From Flavobacteriales bacterium (GTDB taxonomy: Bacteria; Bacteroidota; Bacteroidia; Flavobacteriales; Flavobacteriaceae): a stretch of 25,786 nucleotides of DNA. Shown piece after piece: positions 21,870 to 25,786 of the stretch; position 1 is the stretch's first letter; each line of letters starts with the position of its first letter. The stretch is taken from positions 1-25,786 of the forward strand of contig JALSTJ010000002.1 of assembly GCA_026983815.1 (NCBI GenBank), written 5' to 3'. The notes under the pieces are model-generated. The model was not told the origin of the DNA, did not search any database, and was given only the letters and a program-made list of their open reading frames with translations. Both the position numbers and the translations under genes were made by a program.

Positions 21870-23210
21870 TTATTTTACTACCAATTTAATAGTTTGATTG
21901 GCTTGATGTTCATCCGTAACTTTTAGTAGATAAAATCCTTTGTTGAAATGTGATAAATCCAAAGTATAATTGGAAATGTCCAAATTATTATAATGTGCAA
22001 CTTCTTTTCCGGTTACATCAAATAAAACAATTTCTTTGATATGATTATTAGGAATACTCACTTTAACGTAATTATTAGCAGGATTTGGATATACCAATAG
22101 ATTTTTGATTGCATTATCCTTTACCGACGTAGCATCTTTATAGACAAAAACTCCTTCACTGTTAGCTTGATTAGAAAATCCACCACTTAAAACATAATGC
22201 ATATCTTTTGGTGAAATGGTTAAGTGTTGCACATTATTGTCAATGACTGTCCAAGTTGCTCCTCCATCTGTGCTTATAGAAGTACCGGAATCATTTTGTC
22301 CGCTTCCGGCAGTTAATAGTGTATTGGTGGTTCCTTCCAAATAAGCAATATCTACAGGGAACAGAGTTCCTGAAGTAGTTACTTGTGTCCAAGTAGCACC
22401 TCCATCGGTTGTATGATAAAGTGTTTTATCATTTTTTAAAATCCAACCTTCATTGTCATCCTTAAAAGTAACATTTGCATAAACACCACTCACATTAACA
22501 CCACCAAAATCAGGAATTGGGGTAGAGTAGGCAGTCCAAGTATGTCCCATATCGGTTGTTTTATAAAGACGTCCGGTTGCTGTTGTAAACCAAAAGCTAT
22601 TTCCTGCAACAGCGTATCCATGAACATACCCGAATTCATTGGCTTGAGGATTAGGAATATCATTTGCGGAAACCGGAGTCCAAGTTGCCCCACCATCACT
22701 GGTTGTATAAACTTCAAATTTTCCTCCTACAGGATCACCTTGTAGCAATCCGTGTTGTGAATCAAAGAAATATACAATGTTCAAAAATGCATTAGAACTG
22801 TTATACATACTGGAAGGCATGGCATCCGCCCAAGTAGCACCACCATCTGTAGTTTTAATCAGCTTATTGGCACCGATATTATTTTTAAAAAGCGCAGCAT
22901 AAGCTTCATCTCCACTCATACCGAAAACCATAGATACACCTTGATCAAAAACTCCATTGGATGTTAAAGGATCTATGGCAGTCCAAGTATTTGCCCCATC
23001 AGATGTTTTCGTAAGTGCACGAATAGTATTATTAGTATCTGCACCATCATAAGCGACAGCCCATGCTACTTGATAATCTTTTACATGAATAAAACTAATT
23101 CCTCTGGAATCTGTAGCAAAACCTGTCCAAACAGGTGTCCACGTTATTGATTGTCCGAAACTTGTTAAGCCAATCAATAAAAATAATAAAATAAGTAATG
23201 TTTTTTTCAT
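21870..23210 (-). CDS. T9SS-sorted Asp-box beta-propeller protein
   Basis: A 446-residue secreted protein. After a Sec signal peptide (residues 1-20, ending TSFGQS) come about six BNR/Asp-box repeats (S/T-x-D-G-G-x-T-W, e.g. TTDGGATWADAM, TSDGGATWTPV, TTDGGATWTQVT), typical of YCF48/sialidase-like beta-propellers. Residues about 372-446 are a type A T9SS C-terminal sorting domain: LLVYPNPANNYVKVSIPN, then EIVLFDVTGKEV, and a final GFYLLKVTDE...KLVVK. This means the mature protein is exported across the outer membrane by the type IX system and then attached or released. Catalytic sialidase residues are not evident, so a binding role is more likely. Whether it acts with neighbouring genes is unclear. 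Confidence 0.93.
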   Translation of the reverse strand: MKKTLLILLFLLIGLTSFGQSITWTPVWTGFATDSRGISFIHVKDYQVAWAVAYDGADTNNTIRALTKTSDGANTWTAIDPLTSNGVFDQGVSMVFGMSGDEAYAALFKNNIGANKLIKTTDGGATWADAMPSSMYNSSNAFLNIVYFFDSQHGLLQGDPVGGKFEVYTTSDGGATWTPVSANDIPNPQANEFGYVHGYAVAGNSFWFTTATGRLYKTTDMGHTWTAYSTPIPDFGGVNVSGVYANVTFKDDNEGWILKNDKTLYHTTDGGATWTQVTTSGTLFPVDIAYLEGTTNTLLTAGSGQNDSGTSISTDGGATWTVIDNNVQHLTISPKDMHYVLSGGFSNQANSEGVFVYKDATSVKDNAIKNLLVYPNPANNYVKVSIPNNHIKEIVLFDVTGKEVAHYNNLDISNYTLDLSHFNKGFYLLKVTDEHQANQTIKLVVK

Positions 23211-23392
23211 AATCTTTATAATTTCTATAATTTTAAGGTAAATATATAAAAAAAGATTTTAACTTGGATTAATTTTTTTTAAAAAAATAAAATATTTAAA
23301 GATTATCAAAATAATTATAATAAAATTATTAATAATGTATATTTTTGTTTTTTAATAACTTTTTTATTAACAAAATAATAATTTTCTTTTTT

Positions 23393-24124
23393 ATGAAAAA
23401 AAATATTATATATGGCATGCATCCGGTGATGAAAGCCATTCAATCCGGACAGCATATTGATAAAATTTTTGTCCAAAAAAATCTACAAGGTCAGTCTTTT
23501 TATAAATTAAAAGATTTGTTGGAAACCCATTCTATTGCATACAAGATTGTTCCTATTGAAAAACTCCATCGTTTGACTCGTGAAAATCATCAAGGTGTGG
23601 TAGCTTTTGTAAGTCCGGTTAAAATTTGGACTTTAGAGGAACTTTTATCTAAGGAAACCCAAAATATTCAAAGCTTTATTTTATTAGACGGTATTACAGA
23701 TCCAAGAAATTTTGGTGCAATAATTAGAACTGCTGTTGCGGCTGATGTTTCCGGTGTGATTATTTCTGAAAATAATTCGGCTCCAATCAATGAGGATGTA
23801 GTTAAAACTTCTGCCGGAGGAATTTATAATATTCCAATTGCTCGATCCAAACATTTATTGGATGCTATTTTTCTATTGAAAAGTTATGATTTTAAAATAT
23901 TTGCTGCATCCGAAAAGTCGAATACATTGATTTATGATGTCAATTTTAAAGAAAAATTTGGATTAATTATGGGTAGCGAAGGAAAGGGTATTAGTAAGAA
24001 TTTACTTAAAAATAGTGATCAAATTATTAAAATTCCTATGTCTGATAAAATGCAATCGCTCAATGTATCAGTAGCAACGGGCGTTATTTTGTATGAATAT
24101 GTTAGGCAACATATAAAGGGATAA
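23393..24124 (+). CDS. rlmB: 23S rRNA (guanosine-2'-O-)-methyltransferase RlmB
   Basis: A 243-residue SPOUT-fold RNA methyltransferase expected to modify G2251 of 23S rRNA using S-adenosylmethionine. The N-terminal domain begins NIIYGMHPVMKAIQSG, the RNA-recognition part of TrmH/RlmB proteins. The catalytic motifs are LLDGITDPRNFGAIIRTA (motif 1), GLIMGSEGKGIS (motif 2) and IKIPMSDKMQSLNVSVATGVILYE (motif 3, forming the knot). The ATG at 23393 starts directly before the conserved region; a longer frame from 23345 adds only a hydrophobic, AT-driven extension. Other TrmH-family 2'-O-methyltransferases are the main alternative. It converges with the citrate synthase gene. Confidence 0.9.
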   Translation: MKKNIIYGMHPVMKAIQSGQHIDKIFVQKNLQGQSFYKLKDLLETHSIAYKIVPIEKLHRLTRENHQGVVAFVSPVKIWTLEELLSKETQNIQSFILLDGITDPRNFGAIIRTAVAADVSGVIISENNSAPINEDVVKTSAGGIYNIPIARSKHLLDAIFLLKSYDFKIFAASEKSNTLIYDVNFKEKFGLIMGSEGKGISKNLLKNSDQIIKIPMSDKMQSLNVSVATGVILYEYVRQHIKG

Positions 24125-24159
24125 TTAAAAAGGGCTTGATTTTTTCAAGCCCTTTTTAA
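24125..24159. terminator. bidirectional terminator between rlmB and gltA
   Basis: A 15-bp stem (AAAAAGGGCTTGA-type arm with its complement) around a 5-base T loop, with A-run and T-run on opposite sides. It separates the convergent rlmB stop and gltA stop. Confidence 0.9.
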
Positions 24160-24165
24160 ATTTGT

Positions 24166-25494
24166 TTATGCATGTTCCGGTTCTTCTTTTCTAATACCAA
24201 CCATCTCTTCCAACATATCTGTTGTAATGGATTTGGGTCTTTCAATCGGATAGCCTAATGCTCTATCCCAGATGATGTTGGACAATACACCAATTGCTCT
24301 ACCTATACTGAACAATACGGTATAAAAATCAAATTCTCTTACACCGTAATGCCATTGAACCACTCCGGATTGAGCATCAACATTAGGCCAAGGATTTTTG
24401 GCTTTTCCTTGTTCTTTGAGAATATCCGGTACTACTTTATATAAGGCGTCAACATATTTGAAAATCGGATCATCGGGAAGATGTGTTAAACAGAATTCAC
24501 GTTGTACCATATATCTCGGGTCAGTTTTTCTTAATACGGCATGTCCATATCCGGGGATTACTTGTCCGGAATTCAATGTATCCCAAACATATTTTTTCAA
24601 TTCTTCTTCACCGGGGACATTATCGCCGAATTTTTCCATTAAACCTTGTAACCATCTCAATACTTCTTGATTGGCTAAACCGTGTAGAGGACCGGCCAAA
24701 CCGTTAATCATTCCTGATACTGCATAATATACATCGGATAATGAGCTGGCAATTAAATGACCCGTATGGGCGCTAACATTTCCTGCTTCATGATCGGCAT
24801 GAATAATGAAATACATACGTGAAACATCATCATAAGGTTTGTCTTTTCCCATCATGTAAGCAAAATTGGCTCCTAAGTCCAATGTGGGATCCGGGTATCT
24901 ATGACCACCTTCGGGATTGTATAATTTATTGTAAATGTATGCTCCGATTAATGGCATTTTTGCCAACAAATTGGTTGCATCTTCGTAAGTTGGATCCCAG
25001 TAATCCATTTTACTGATTCCTTGACGATATTTTACATTAAATAAAGATTCTCTTTCCAAACTCATAACAGCAGCAGAAAGTATTGCCATAGGATGACTTT
25101 CACTGGGGAATGAATCAATTACATCCCAAACATATTTGGGGATAATTCGACGGTTGTTCATATCCATAATCAAAGCTTCTACTTGTTCTTTAGAAGGAAT
25201 ATCTCCGGTGAGTAACAAATAGTACAGTCCCTCAACATAGGGCATTTCGGCTCCTTCGGGTTTGGGTAGAAGTTTAAAAACTTCAGGTAGTGTATAACCT
25301 CTGTATCGGATTCCTTCATAAGGGTCAAGATAGGAAATATCACTAATGAGACATTTAATTCCTCTCATACCGCCGATGATTTGTCCGGCTTTTACTTGAT
25401 CAACTACAACATCTCCATATTCCTTTGCCAATCTTTTGGTTCTGGGACGGTGTTGTTCGATTTTTTTATATAATTTTTCTTTTAAGCACTTCAT
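24166..25494 (-). CDS. gltA: citrate synthase (eukaryote-like Si-type)
   Basis: A 442-residue enzyme condensing oxaloacetate and acetyl-CoA to citrate, the entry step of the TCA cycle. The catalytic triad is visible: His271 in AGPLHGLANQEVL, His318 in VIPGYGHAVLRKTDPR and Asp373 in PNVDAQSGVVQWH. The numbering is within a few residues of the mitochondrial enzyme. The N-terminal domain (GIRYRGYTLPEVF, PYVEGLYYLLLTGDIPS) and the His-rich HADHEAGNVSAHTGH segment match the mitochondrial-type citrate synthase used by some Bacteroidota, instead of the allosteric Gram-negative type. Length is normal for this class. A -7 element lies just upstream and a shared terminator downstream. Confidence 0.95.
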   Translation of the reverse strand: MKCLKEKLYKKIEQHRPRTKRLAKEYGDVVVDQVKAGQIIGGMRGIKCLISDISYLDPYEGIRYRGYTLPEVFKLLPKPEGAEMPYVEGLYYLLLTGDIPSKEQVEALIMDMNNRRIIPKYVWDVIDSFPSESHPMAILSAAVMSLERESLFNVKYRQGISKMDYWDPTYEDATNLLAKMPLIGAYIYNKLYNPEGGHRYPDPTLDLGANFAYMMGKDKPYDDVSRMYFIIHADHEAGNVSAHTGHLIASSLSDVYYAVSGMINGLAGPLHGLANQEVLRWLQGLMEKFGDNVPGEEELKKYVWDTLNSGQVIPGYGHAVLRKTDPRYMVQREFCLTHLPDDPIFKYVDALYKVVPDILKEQGKAKNPWPNVDAQSGVVQWHYGVREFDFYTVLFSIGRAIGVLSNIIWDRALGYPIERPKSITTDMLEEMVGIRKEEPEHA

Positions 25495-25518
25495 GATATA
25501 TTATTTTTAAAATCTTCT

Positions 25519-25526
25519 CAAATTTA
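25519..25526 (-). promoter_or_regulatory. -7 promoter element TAAATTTG
   Basis: TAnnTTTG match on the minus strand, 24 bases upstream of the citrate synthase ATG at 25494. No -33 TTG at consensus spacing. Confidence 0.45.
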
Positions 25527-25629
25527 CAAAATATTTTCCGATTTCTTTTGTATTTTTTAGTAATTACTAACAAATGTCATAATATTGAAAATAAGTAAGT
25601 TATAATTGTTACATAAGATTATAAATAAA

Positions 25630-25658
25630 AGAAAAGCTCGTAGTTCACGAGCTTTTCT
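25630..25658 (-). terminator. terminator of the second OmpH-like gene
   Basis: A 12-bp stem AGAAAAGCTCGT / ACGAGCTTTTCT with a 5-base loop and T-rich flanks. On the minus strand it follows the partial OmpH-like gene by 24 bases, and it insulates the citrate synthase promoter. Confidence 0.82.
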
Positions 25659-25682
25659 GATTTTTTGATAATTAGATTTCTT

Positions 25683-25786
25683 TTAAAAACCCAATTTAGC
25701 TTTTACATCTTTATAAAGATCATATCCATTGGCTACAATTAAATTGGTTGGTCCGGAACTGTCAAAAACATACTGAAAACCTTTTT
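25683..25786 (-). CDS. OmpH/Skp-like protein (3' part)
   Basis: The 33 C-terminal codons of a gene that continues beyond the window. Translated on the minus strand it reads GFQYVFDSSG, then NLIVANGYDLYKDVKAKLGF and stop. The pattern GYxYVxDSS followed by a final DLxxxVKxxLG is how many OmpH/Skp-family proteins end in Bacteroidota, so this is probably a second periplasmic chaperone gene beside the one at 14885-15400. In many Bacteroidota the ompH gene pair follows bamA; that neighbour would lie outside the window. The short length keeps confidence moderate. Confidence 0.6.
   Translation of the reverse strand, partial: KGFQYVFDSSGPTNLIVANGYDLYKDVKAKLGF

Noticed and set aside
23211..23392. Possible small gene or RNA in the very AT-rich gap between the T9SS cargo gene and rlmB
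   Set aside because: Only poly-A/T stretches are visible, with no start, hairpin or promoter I could defend.
1..25786. CRISPR array, prophage, defence island or biosynthetic cluster
   Set aside because: No spaced direct repeats, no integrase, transposase, restriction, toxin-antitoxin or large synthase genes were found anywhere in the window.

Overview
The window looks like a chromosomal segment of a Flavobacteriia/Flavobacteriales (Bacteroidota) bacterium. The DNA is visibly AT-rich and start codons lack Shine-Dalgarno sequences. Several genes are preceded by the Bacteroidota -7 promoter element TAnnTTTG. There is a type IX secretion (T9SS) C-terminal sorting domain, a TonB-dependent receptor with an N-terminal carboxypeptidase-regulatory-like domain, and LytS/LytTR two-component proteins with TPR sensors. 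Most genes are housekeeping; I see no CRISPR array, phage, insertion sequence or obvious island.

Layout. 1-1459 (+): the 3' end of an indolepyruvate/2-oxoacid oxidoreductase beta subunit, then two small secreted proteins (NTF2/SnoaL-like; pyridoxamine-phosphate-oxidase-like lipoprotein). 1456-2409 (-): pyrH followed by what appears to be a decayed small membrane-protein gene. 2652-3812 (+): an outer-membrane barrel protein and an OsmC protein. 3895-5559 (-): delta-1-pyrroline-5-carboxylate dehydrogenase. 5560-6034: a gene-free stretch holding one arm of a dispersed inverted repeat and a candidate small RNA. 6035-10469 (-): a LytTR response regulator and two tandem paralogous TPR lipoprotein sensor kinases. 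10552-13205 (+), divergent from the kinases: a His-rich small envelope protein and a TonB-dependent receptor. 13249-15400 (-): LysE-family exporter, tRNA-Leu(UAG), tsaB, ompH/skp-like lipoprotein. 15530-16036 (+): DUF456 membrane protein. 16033-17207 (-): nadD and gmk. 17275-18448 (+): a dual-CDGSH iron-sulfur protein and an EEP-family nuclease/phosphatase. 18445-21769 (-): TlpA-like thioredoxin, PfkB sugar kinase, UbiA prenyltransferase and GHMP (mevalonate-type) kinase. 21870-23210 (-): T9SS cargo with Asp-box repeats. 23393-24124 (+): rlmB. 24166-25494 (-): citrate synthase. 25683-end (-): the 3' end of a second OmpH-like gene.

How genes work together. Gene ends are punctuated by clean, often perfectly palindromic terminators shared by convergent genes (3832-3873, 13212-13245, 24125-24159). 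The most system-like parts are the kinase/kinase/regulator cluster, which shares a divergent promoter region with the small His-rich protein and receptor, and the UbiA/GHMP kinase pair, which fits isoprenoid ether-lipid or related prenyl metabolism. The least explained structures are the 31-bp inverted repeat arms 3.1 kb apart, the candidate small RNA at about 5886-5959, and the broken gene behind pyrH. All family calls come from reading the sequence; no database search was run.
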